In this document: positions 11,109 through 21,397 of the stretch, piece by piece
How positions within the stretch are numbered: position 1 is the first letter of the stretch
How the letters are laid out: the number at the start of each line of letters is the position of its first letter
Assembly: GCA_027625915.1 (NCBI GenBank)
Contig: JANTQA010000057.1
Location: 7,874,001 to 7,938,000, forward strand
Source: Anaeramoeba flamelloides
Taxonomy: Eukaryota > Metamonada > Anaeramoebidae
Length of the DNA: 64,000 nt
Reading direction: 5' to 3'
Translations under genes and position numbers: made by a program
The notes under the pieces: model-generated
What the model saw: only the letters and a program-made list of their open reading frames with translations
What the model was told of the DNA's origin: nothing
Databases searched by the model: none

Positions 11109-12163
11109 ATAGATTCGAAAAAGTTTGAGAATCTATGGTTCAAAATTTCAAATGATTTTTTTTCCTTTTTCACGTATGTATATCCAAAGTTGTCAATCTT
11201 TTTTTTTTATTTAAAGTTTCTCAAAGATAAGTTATTGCAGCTTGAAGTTTTTTTGTTGTTCAATTTTAATTTTTAAAAGATCATTTTCTTATAAATTTTA
11301 TAGCAAATTAGAAAAAAAAAAAATAGAGATCAAAAATATATTCAAAAAAATGGAAACTTTTAGATTCATTTTGGAGAATTAAAGACAAATTAAACAAATA
11401 CTTTTTACCGATCTAGTATTTTAGAAAATAGGATAATGAAAGATAGAAATTCGAATTAAATACAAAACTTATCAACTTGGAAAATTTTGATTTTTTTTAT
11501 TTTCTGAATTGTGATACTGATAAATTCAACAAAATGTAACAATATTTTTTACTTCATTTTCTTTTTTTTTTTTACAATTTAAAAACTCTTCTTTCGAAAC
11601 ATTTCATTTGAAAGAAGAGTTCTAAAATCAACTTCTTTTTGCTGATTCCAAAAATTTAAATGAATCAAATTCTGTCTTCTTCTTCATTCCAGGCGATTCA
11701 ATAAAAGTTTAAAAAAATGGAAATTAAACGAAAAAAATTTTAAATATTTTTTTGAATTTATCAGTAATATGCAATTTGAGAAAAAAATTCTTCTTCTTTT
11801 TTTTTTTTTGATTTCACACACTTTATTGAATTCTCAATCCTTTGCCCACGACATGAACAGTAAAATAAAAAGTTTTTCATTTTGAAAATAATTGGGCCCT
11901 TAAACCTATTTTCATATTATTATTTTTTTAAATGCACTTTCTTTTTTTAAATAATTTCAAAATGTTATTAAATTATATTGACAAGTGATTGTTTTGTTGG
12001 CATGAATTTAAAAATAATTTTCTTTTTATAATAATAATTTATTGAATTTCAATATTTAATGAAAAAAAAAACATTTCAAGAATTTTTAACAAAAATAAAA
12101 TAAATCAAAAATTATCTCTTTTCTTTAATTTTATTTTTAATAATAATTTCTCTTTAATTATAG
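11109..12163. other. Non-coding stretch
   Basis: AT-rich sequence containing a local hairpin near 11584-11625 (aactcttctttcgaaac ... tttgaaagaagagtt). No gene is recognised. Confidence 0.4.
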
Positions 12164-12455
12164 TACTAACACAGTATAATGATAAAACTATTATGATCAA
12201 ATGTCATTATTTCCTTCAAAGTATTGATTTATTAAATGATGAGGATTCCGAAGTATATGATTCTACTTTAATTTTTGGATATTTTATCAATTAAACAAAA
12301 ATTAATTAAAATATCACTAAAAAAAAAAAAAAAAAAATTCTGACAAAAGTCTACCTTTAGGTTATTGCAACCACTGCTTTCTGCAAAAAAAATCCCAATT
12401 CGATTATTAGCAATAAAAACACTTGGCCATTGTTTATCAAATCGGATATTTGATA
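12164..12455 (+). pseudogene. Two exon-like fragments, HEAT-like
   Basis: After a good acceptor (ttaattatag) at 12163, a frame reads 'VLTQYNDKTIMIKCHYFLQS' and continues to about 12290. A second block at 12361-12455, bounded by acceptor 'ctacctttag' and donor 'gtaagt', reads PLLSAKKIPIRLLAIKTLG, which resembles a HEAT repeat helix. I could not find a donor that joins the two blocks in phase, so the model is incomplete or the gene is broken. It lies just outside the left arm of the 12.5/19.8 kb inverted duplication. A link to the HEAT-like gene at 21398 is only a guess. Confidence 0.3.
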
Positions 12456-12496
12456 GTAAGTAATTTTCTTTTTGAAATAATAACAAAATTATGAAA

Positions 12497-13525
12497 TTAT
12501 TATCATTAGAATTTTTTTTTATAAATTTTGAAAAACCAAATATTTTGTCTTATTTTAGAGATTATTATTAAAAGAAAAGTTCCAGTATAATCAAAAAGAA
12601 TTCAGAAAATCACACAAAGATAAATATGATTGAGCTAACTTGATTTGAATTGTATTTGAATAATGATAAGTGTAAAATATTTGAAACTTTTCAATTTTAA
12701 AAACTATATTTTCAATAGTAAAGTTTAAATTGAATCTCAATAAGAAATTATTTCAATATATTCTATATTTGGAATTAACACTGCAAAAGAAAAGATAATA
12801 AATTTATAGGTTAATTTTCCAAAAGATTCTTCAGTGGAAATAAGAAAAAAAAAAACTCAAAGTAAAAGTTTTTTGAATATAAAATGGTAAATGTGAAATA
12901 TCTAGAATCATTTTTTGATTTATTCTCAAAATCACCATATATTCTTCACTTTCAAAAGAAAAGGAATTTGTATTAGAAATTATAAAATTATTTGTTCAGA
13001 GAAAATTCAATAAAATATATTCCAAAATTAACTTTAATACAGAACACTAAAATTTGAAAAAGTATTAAGATCTACAAAACTTAGTTTTGAAAAAATGTTT
13101 GGAAAAGTTTTTAAAAGAAAAAAAAAATATTTCAAAAAAAAAAAAATTTGTTTTCATTTCAACAAATTGACTTGCCTCGACAAACCAGACTTTAAAACAA
13201 TAAAACAACCCATATTTTTGAAGATCTTCTTGTAATAGTTTCAAAGAATTCATAATATTTTCACAACTTTTTGAAAAAGCAAACCTTAATCTCAAAATTA
13301 AACTAACTTTACAATTTTTATTTCATACTTCCCAATCCAGTCCGGTTGTATTTTATTGATTCTAAATTAGTGATACAAGGTGTAATCAAAATGATCAACT
13401 TGAAATAAATTGTAAATCAGAAGATTTTAAATTTCTGTGATTTCTGTGATTTGAAATTGAAAATAAATTTTTTTTCTAGCAAGAATTTTGATAAGAATAA
13501 AATACTGCTTTTTCTTTATTTTATT
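12497..13525 (+). repeat. Inverted duplication A, left arm
   Basis: This arm is the reverse complement of 19810-21353, apart from a 0.53 kb insertion in the right arm. The match covers intergenic sequence and a coding-like block. On the minus strand here (about 13130-13290), and on the plus strand of the other arm, both read 'CENIMNSLKLLQEDLQKYGL' followed by FYCFKVWFV. In the right arm that block is followed by a good donor (GATG|TAAGTC or GAT|GTAAGT), while the left arm has GCAAGT there. By eye, arm identity is around 90 percent, so the duplication is older than the synthetase duplication. Confidence 0.8.
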
Positions 13526-13559
13526 TATTTTTGAAGAGAGAAAATTCTTTTTTTCGAGT

Positions 13560-13665
13560 GTGCTGTAAGGTTTTCCAGAATTTAAAAGAATAGAGAAAAA
13601 TTATAGATTTTACATAATTCTTTTGAATACTGGAAAAGTACCGTTTTTTTTTTTTACCATTTTCA
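13560..13665 (+). repeat. Dispersed repeat 'ttttccagaattta', copy 1
   Basis: The block 'ggttttccagaatttaaaag...tagagaaaaat...gattttac...ctggaaaa' recurs at 40425-40500 and 40608-40715, in the same orientation. It is non-coding. Confidence 0.5.
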
Positions 13666-14180
13666 ATTTTCTTTGTTCCATACAAATCAATCCAATAATG
13701 GTCTTTCTTAAATTTTATATATCTAGTTCATTTGAAATCAAACTTAAACTGTTTCCATTTTTATACTGACAGATTATTTCCAAATTGTTCTCTTCTTATC
13801 TTGTTTTATCATTTTCCAACTATTCAATACCCATAAATAAAAAAACAAAAAAATTAAAAATTGGATAATTAAAATGAAAATCACCAAAAAGTAATTATCT
13901 TATTAACAATCAAATTCAATATTATTGATGATTTGAGAGGTGTGCCCTTTTGTTTGAAAAAGAGTTTATATATATAAACTAAATTTCATAATAAATTTCC
14001 CACTTTTTTTATTTTATTTTTAGACGAAAACAAAATATTTTAGTGTATAGAACTGAATATGAAAATAGTAATTTTTTTATATGAATAGATAACTTCAATT
14101 TATAAAAATATTTATTTTCAAAATTTGATTTTTAATGTACCAATGATTTTGAAAAGGGATTTAGATATATATATATATTC
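13666..14180. other. Non-coding stretch
   Basis: AT-rich sequence, including a short piece (13950-13980) that resembles one end of the TA-flanked element at 24684-25386 ('cccttttgtttgaaaaagag'), probably a relic end. Nothing else is recognised. Confidence 0.35.
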
Positions 14181-15355
14181 CTTAGCACCTCGGATTTGCC
14201 TAAATTTCATCAAGTTTTTTAACAAAGATTTAAAATGATATTGATGTACTAATATATTAATTTTCTTATTTGTCTTTAATACAGATTTGAATTATAATAA
14301 AAAGTCAAAATAGTTCAAAGATAAAGTTGTTAAGTTATTGATTTGTTTTTTGAAATTGGAAAAAAAAATAATAATAATTCATTTTTACATTTTTTACAAA
14401 GATTTTAATTGTTATTTTAATTTTAAAAATCAGAAATTTTATTACAGTAATAGTAATTCAAAACTCAACACATTTATTTATTAATAATAATAATCAAACA
14501 ATATTGCTAATTTTATGATAAAAAAAATAAATAAAAAAATAAATTACTCAAAATAATTCATTTTTTTTTTAGATAAAATTTCAATAAATATCCAATCAAG
14601 AGAAAAATGAAATTCATTTCTTTAGCCCAAAATGAAATTTTGAATATGATTAATTTTTACAAACTTTTATTTAAGAAATAGGTAATAATTGAACAACAAA
14701 AAAAAAAAAAAAATTATAAAATAATTTCATTTTATTAAATTGGAATAAAACAAATATAAATTACTTTTTAATAGATAAAATAAATATACCTAAATTTAAA
14801 AAAAAATAAAAAATAACTTTTAAATATTATTTCAATATAATAAAATAATCTCCGAAACCAATTTTTTTTTGAATTTTGTATTTGGTAAAATTTTGAATAA
14901 TATATTTGCGAAATTTGAATTTTTCCTTAATAAATTAATCCAGATCTTGTTAAATAAGTTCTGATCTATGGTCTTTAATTCAATAATATTGTTTATTTTA
15001 TGTCTAGATTTTAAAAAAAGTCCCAAAATTAAAGAAAAATTAAAAAATAGCAAAAAATAAAAAAAAAATCAATTATAAATATGACTCGAACTATTGGCTA
15101 AATCATTTAAAATTGAAAAAAAATCTTTGTTGAAAAAATTTCACAAATTTTACAATGAAAAAAAAATATTATTTTTTTTTCAAATTTAATTTAGATTTTT
15201 TTTTATTTTCAAATTATTTAGAATCAAATATAGATATTGATATTGAATGGTAATCAGTAAATAAAACAAATTTTATATGTGATGTCAACATAACTTTTGT
15301 AATGAATAAATTATTTAATCAAGCATTTTAGGCAATTTTGGGGTGCAAAGGGCCC
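14181..15355. mobile_element. Possible element with 25-bp inverted ends
   Basis: 'ccttagcacctcggatttgc' at about 14181 is mirrored imperfectly by 'tttaggcaattttggggtgc' ending near 15352, as outward-facing ends of a ~1.17 kb segment. The interior is non-coding and A/T-rich. A related piece, 'ttggggtgctaaggg', also occurs at 16478-16494. The support is the end symmetry alone. Confidence 0.35.
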
Positions 15356-15510
15356 CAAAAAAATTTCCAGTAAAGTATGATGTGTTTTAATCATTAAAAC
15401 TAAGAGGTTTTTGATGTCTAGACAAACTTTTCAAAAAAAAAAAAAAAAATTTATTTTGACAAAATTTGGAAAAATAATAAAATCACAATAACCAAAAAAA
15501 AAAGGGGGTT

Positions 15511-16297
15511 TGAAATATTTCCGAAAATACCCGAAAATCGAAAATACCCGAAAAATTTTTAACCACATAAAAACATGTTATGGACAACTTCGAAGAAACC
15601 CGATGCCAATATACTCAGTTTAATGATAAAATAACAATTTTACTTTCAGACAAAATATTTTTTTTTTGAATTTTCTACTTTAAACTACTCTAAAGAGGTT
15701 TTGGTACCTTTTGAGTATATTTGAGTAATTGTTGGTACTTATTAGTTTACGTGTATGGGTATGCCAGGGTATGCTTGGTATTGGTATGGGTTGTGTTCGG
15801 TTTGGTATGGTGTGTGTTAGTATGTGTTGGTTAAGCCAGTTCCTTTTATGGAATCGGAAGTTAAATAAAGTTTGGCTTGGGTCACCTTGTATAGGTTATG
15901 TGCATGTGTTGTACGATTAGATATTACTCGGTTATTTTTGGATTGTATTTAAGATTACAGAATTATAGTTAATGATACAGAATTAGAAATTTTCTTTACA
16001 AGTACATTTTCTCTCATTAAGTTAATACCATTTCGAAATGATCAGTAATATAAATCATCCAAGATATCAATCCCTTTCACACAAAATGTGTTGAATACCT
16101 TTACCTCAAATTTTAATTTTTTTGAATTTTGATATTTTCAGAAAAAAATTTTTTTTCCAAATTAAAATTCCAAATTTACCTTTAAACTGAGTATATTGGC
16201 ACTAGTGTTTCTTTGAAGTTGTTCAAAAAGTGTTTTTTTGAGGTTAAAAAATTTTAGGGTATTTTCGATTTTCGGGTATTTTCGGGAATATTTGATA
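15511..16297. mobile_element. 0.78-kb terminal-inverted-repeat element, copy 2
   Basis: A second copy of the element at 10328-11108, in the same orientation. Both share the ends (gaaatatt.ccgaaaatac), the internal GT-rich part with 'ttttatggaatcggaagtta', and the run 'tagatattactcggttattt' at 15920-15940, also present near 10730. The open stretch at 15729-15920 is an artefact of the GT-rich interior. The two copies differ by scattered substitutions and small indels. Confidence 0.75.
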
Positions 16298-17931
16298 GAT
16301 TCAAAAAAAATTCCCAATGTTGAAAATTTTTTTTCAAGTTATTTTTTTATTGTAAGTAACTATACAATTTTTAATTATAAAATTTTCTTTCTAAGATAAT
16401 TGATTATCAATTCTATATCTTATAATGCTTTGATAACATTTCAAATTAAATTTTTGTTTGAAATGTTTTTATTATATTTGGGGTGCTAAGGGATATATAT
16501 ATATCCCAATTTTTTCATTATTATTATTTCTTTTTTATTCTCATTTTCGTATTAAATTTGAATAATAATCATTTCTATCACTCTATTTCTCTATCTACTG
16601 ATTTATACATTTATATAATAAAATAAAATTCAACAAATAGTAAATTTGAAAACAAGAACATTTACTGGATTGCATTTTGAACAATTGCATTCAAATAAAC
16701 TAAAAACTTCAATGAAAAAAAAATTATATTTTGAACAATCTGAATATATAAATATTGCTCATTTTCGGATGCAAAAAATGGCGAATATTTTTATGGTAAT
16801 TTTTATTTTTTATTTTTATAAATTATATATACAAAATCTCATTACATACTCAACAAAATATTATTAATTATTGTTATTGTTGTGTTATTTCTTTAAAAAT
16901 TGTAAATGTTGTGAATCAGACTATTTTAAATTGAAAAAAAAAGGTTTTAAAAAATTTTCAAAAGTATTAGTTTTCTAAAAATTGATGAATTCTAAAAGTT
17001 CTAATATTTTGAATTATTTATCAAAAGAATAATAATCAAAAAATAACAATAATAACCCAAATAAATTAATTATTAAAATTATTTATTTAATTAAAAAAAA
17101 AAAAAAATTTCAAATATATCTCATAAAGTATATTATTCCACAGTCATATTTTTAAAAGTTGAAGATACTTTTGTTTTTAGTAAATATGGATATTTAAATG
17201 ATCTTAATTTATTCATCGATTGGGTGAATAATCAAAAATAGAAAAAATTATCATTTTTTGAAAATACTAATTTTTAAGATCTTTAATACTGCTCATCGAT
17301 TATAAATTTTTAAATTTTAAAAACAAATTAATTGTTTTTTCTGATTTATTTTTTATATTGCTTTAAAATATAAATGGTGGTCAATATATTCATTAATTTT
17401 GTATTCTTTAACAGATAAAAGATGTGGGTGTGTTATCAAGTTGATGTTTAGAATCTAATTATAAAAATATATCTTTGAATTATTGTAAAAAAAAATAATA
17501 AATTAGATGAAAATTAAATAAGGTTTTAGAAGAAACTTGGATTTAGTTCAAAAATTACCATAATTAATTTTCCAAAGTTGGGAATTATTTATTAAAAATT
17601 TTTACAAAGTAAACTTTTAGTTTATGGTGTTTTGTTTTTATATTTTATTATAAAAAGATTTTTAAAACTCTTTAAAAAAATAAAAATAAAAAATACTTCA
17701 TAAATTCCCGATTTCATAGAATTCTAATTGTAATATGAGATTTATTACTTTAAAAAAAAATTTCCCCAAATCACACAAATTACACAACGTGTAAATCAAA
17801 TCAAAATTAATTAATAAATATATGCCTCAAAACAGCACAATCCCTTTCTTAAAGGATATGTTGTATTTTATATAATTAATTCTCTTTTTTTTTAAAATGA
17901 AAATAAAATAATAAATATAATTTTTTCATTA
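16298..17931. other. Non-coding stretch
   Basis: Very AT-rich sequence. The 73-codon open stretch at 16646-16867 has no motif. A short palindromic TA run with 'ggggtgctaagggatatata' lies at 16480-16504. Nothing else is recognised. Confidence 0.35.

Positions 17932-18005
<74 letters not shown>
17932..18005. repeat. Compound microsatellite (AT)n(GTAT)n(GT)n
   Basis: About 20 bases of AT, then about six GTAT units, then about 13 GT units without interruption. A simple-sequence locus. Confidence 0.95.
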
Positions 18006-18007
<2 letters not shown>

Positions 18008-18788
18008 CAATAATATTCATTTATTTTGCATTTTTTGTTTAATTTTAAAAAAGGGACTTTTGTATTTAACTTTTAATATTTTTCCCAATATTTTATAAAT
18101 ATTGTAGTTTCAATAATATGGTTTTGAGAAATAGCAATAACCTGATCATTATCAATTCTTGATTTGTTATAAAAACAATATTAAAAATAATTTAGTGTTC
18201 ATTAAATTTTGTCTTTTTTTTTTTTCAAAAGTTAAAATTTTAATTGTAATATCTAATACTTCTGTAATCTCCAAAATAACAAAAATGTCAATTTTTTTTA
18301 ATCAATGATTAATTTTTAAACTAAACTCCATTTCGCTCAAAGGTTCCAAGACAAAAATGAAAAATTCATTTTTTTTTTAAGAATCAACCAAAATATGATT
18401 ATTTGGAAATAATAAACTTCAGAGTAGAGTTAATATTCATAAAAGAAATTGTTTGAACAAACAAGAAATTTTCGAAAAAAAATGTTAATAAAAATTTTGG
18501 TCACCTTTCATAGTAATGACTCATTTAGTAAAAAAATTCTTAATTTCTTTGGAAATTTCAATTGTTAACAATATGATTTTTTAATAGTAAATATATGAAT
18601 TTTAAAAGAATATACAAAGCCTAACTTTTCTTAATGTTAATTTGAGGTTTTCAAACATTTTTTTTTCCAATTTGCTTTTTTTAAAAAAAATAAAAAGAAA
18701 AAAAAATTTTATAAAACCGAATTTAAATTCGAAAATTTGGTAATTTCAGTAAATAAAAATTTCCAAATTCAAAAACAAATTAAAAGAA
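18006..18788. other. Non-coding stretch
   Basis: AT-rich sequence upstream of the LINE fragment. No recognisable reverse-transcriptase core is seen here, so the LINE copy is truncated at or before 18789. Confidence 0.4.
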
Positions 18789-19510
18789 TTGTCTCTGCCT
18801 TATTTAGAAAAATTAATAAAATTCAATCAAAGAATCAACAATAAAATTAATTGGAATTCAAAAACCCTAAAGATTCTTCAAAAAGAAATTTATAAATATA
18901 AATACAATGAGTTGCTAAATTCTACCAGTTGGAAAGTACAAGAATATCTTAATATAATAAAAAACCAAAAAAAAATTTTATTTGTAACTCAAAAATATTT
19001 AAGTTATCCATCAAGTTCAATATTGTTAAAATTTAGGTCGTCCACGAACTGCTCAAATAGATATTACTACGTAATGAAAAAAAATTCAAATAAATTTTGT
19101 CCTCTATGTTTAAAATATAAGCAAAAGGACATTATAGAAAATATTGATCATTTTTTATAGGGTCTGTCCTTCCTATGAAAAAGGTAGATTAATATTTTAT
19201 AACAAATTAAAAGAATTAAATCTTAATGAAATAATTTTAAACTGTGACAGTTTGAGACTATTTTCATTAATCAATAATCGTGAAATCTATGATTTTCCGC
19301 TTAAATTTCTGAAAGGGAATTTAATTATAAGGGCATTTAGAGTGTAAATTACACTTCTTCCTCAATAAAAATAAAAAAAAGAAAAAAGAAAAAAAAATTT
19401 TTTCAAACAAAAGAAAAAGAAAACGAACAAAAAGAAAAACAAAAATTTGAAAAAGTAAAAAAAAAATTTACAAAATTAGAAAAAATGGTTCTGATCTAAA
19501 AAACGAAAAT
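18789..19510 (+). mobile_element. 5'-truncated LINE fragment (RT C-terminus)
   Basis: A frame at 18789-19160 ends in 'FCPLCLKYKQKDIIENIDHF'. A second frame starting within it (19144-19347) continues VCPSYEKGRLIFYNKL. Together they show the Cys-x2-Cys ... His-x4-Cys-Pro zinc-binding motif at the C-terminus of non-LTR retrotransposon reverse transcriptases. A frame change and stop at about 19155-19165 separate the two halves, so the copy is dead. The polymerase core and endonuclease are absent, as in 5'-truncated insertions. An A-rich tail (19350-19510) follows, similar to the A-rich ends of the repeats at 195-815 and 42605-43165. Confidence 0.65.
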
Positions 19511-19809
19511 TTTATTTTGAGAAGAATACTTGATTAAACTCATAGAATATGTTCTATTTCTTCAATAACCCTGTACTCCTTTGACTGGAAAAGAGTTTAT
19601 TTGTATTTTTTCTATTTTGTACTTGGAATATATATATATACTAAAAGATTTTATAAAAAAAAAAATTTTTAGTCATAATTTTTTTCCAATCATCCAAGAC
19701 TTTTATCACATTTATTTAAATCAAATCTTCTTAATCTTGCAAAAAAATCAACATTAATTTTCTTTTTAGCAATAAATAAATATTTTTGGTGAAAAAATGT
19801 ATTTTATCA
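19511..19809. other. Non-coding stretch
   Basis: A short gap. A relic end resembling that of the TA-flanked element at 24684-25386 occurs near 19575-19600 (cctttgactggaaaagagtt). Otherwise nothing is seen. Confidence 0.35.
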
Positions 19810-21353
19810 AGTATGAAAAAGCAATATTTTATTCTTATTAAAACTCTTACGAGAAAAATAATTTATTTCAAATTTCAAATCACAGAAATCACAGAAATTT
19901 AAAATCTTCTGATTTACAATTTATTTCAAGTTGATCATTTTGATTACACCTTGTATCACTAATTTAGAATCAATAAAATACAACCGGACTGGATTGGGAA
20001 GTATGAAATAAAAATTGTAAAGTTAGTTTAATTTTGAGATTAAGGTTTGCTTTTTCAAAAAGTTGTGAAAATATTATGAATTCTTTGAAACTATTACAAG
20101 AAGATCTTCAAAAATATGGGTTGTTTTATTGTTTTAAAGTCTGGTTTGTCGATGTAAGTCAACTTGTTGAAATCAAACAAATTTTTTTTTTTTAGAAATA
20201 CTTTTCATTTTCTTATCTCAACTTGTCCAAACATTTTTTCAAAACTAAGTTTTGTAGATCTTAATACTTTTTCAAATTTTAATGTCATGCATTAAAGTTA
20301 ATTTTGGAATATATTTTATTGAATTTTCTCTGAACAAATAATTTTATAATTTCTAATACAAATTCCTTTTCTTTTGAAACTAAAGACTATATGGTGATTT
20401 TGAGAATAAATCAAAAAACGATTCTTAACGTTTCACATTTACAATTTTATATTCAAAAAACTTTTACTTTGAGTTTTTTTTATCTTATTTCCACTGAACC
20501 AATCTTTTGGAAAATTAACTTATAAATCTATTATCTTTTGTTTTGCAGTGTTAATTCCAAATATAGAATATATTGAAATAATTTCTTATTGAGATTCAAT
20601 TTAAACTTTACGATTGAAAATATAAACTAGATTCCAAAATTTTGGACACAGTTTAAACAGTTGAAAGAACATCATTACTGAACTTTAAATTCAATTTGGG
20701 AAGAATTTTGATTTTACAAACTATTTCATTTTTTGTCTTTTTTGTTTTGTTTTCATTTCCTTTTTTGCCCGTTACGTTATCTGTTTCATTAGATCTGGAA
20801 TTTTTTTTCAATGGTTGATAGAAGGTTAGTGTTGAGTTTGTTAAATTGGAAAATAACATACAATTGTTCGATGGTATCTTTTCATTTGATCGATCAAGAA
20901 TTGTTGGTGAAATTTCAACAAATTTTCTAATACATTTTTGTTACGCTCGTTTCATAATTTTGGACACACCTGTTTTTATTTTTGAGTTTTATATTTTTTT
21001 CTTTTATTTGGATTAAAATGATTACTTAGTAAAACATTAATACTGGGCAACTTAAATGTGGTTTTATATTAGGTTTGGAAAAATACAATAAATTTGGTAT
21101 TTTTTTTGCCTATTTTTGATTTTAGATGTGTCCAAATTTTTGGAATGGGGTTTAGTTTTTAAAATTAAAAAGTTTCAAATATTTTACATTTATCATTATT
21201 CAAATACAATTCAAATCAAGTTAGCTCAATATTTTTAACTTTGGGTGATTTTCTAAATTCTTTTTGATTATACTGGGACTTTTCTTTTAATATCAATCTC
21301 TAAAATAATACAAAATATTTAATTTAAAAAATTTATAAAAAAAAATTATAATG
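19810..21353 (-). repeat. Inverted duplication A, right arm (carries a transposon)
   Basis: Reverse complement of 12497-13525, interrupted by the 0.53-kb element at 20625-21152. The plus strand carries the 'CENIMNSLKLLQEDLQKYGL' coding-like block at about 20070-20150, followed by GTAAGT. It ends 45 bp before the first open codons of the HEAT-like gene at 21398, so it may include an upstream exon of that gene. This is not proven. Confidence 0.8.
20625..21152 (+). mobile_element. TA-flanked MITE (Tc1/mariner type), copy 1
   Basis: 528 bp body flanked by TA on both sides (20623-20624, 21153-21154). The terminal repeats of about 26 bp are aactagattccaaaattttgg and, inverted, aaccccattccaaaaatttgg, both followed by a 'acac' motif. 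The unoccupied state survives in the other arm of inverted duplication A (near 12705, gaaaaTAtag when read in the same direction). This shows that one TA became two on insertion, the target choice of Tc1/mariner transposons. There is no transposase, so it is non-autonomous. Confidence 0.9.
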
Positions 21354-21397
21354 ATATTTAAATAAACAAAAATAATAAAATAAATAATTAACTATAG

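Noticed and set aside
17932-18005. Telomere-like array
   Set aside because: It is a plain AT/GTAT/GT microsatellite, not a G-rich telomeric unit, and lies mid-window.
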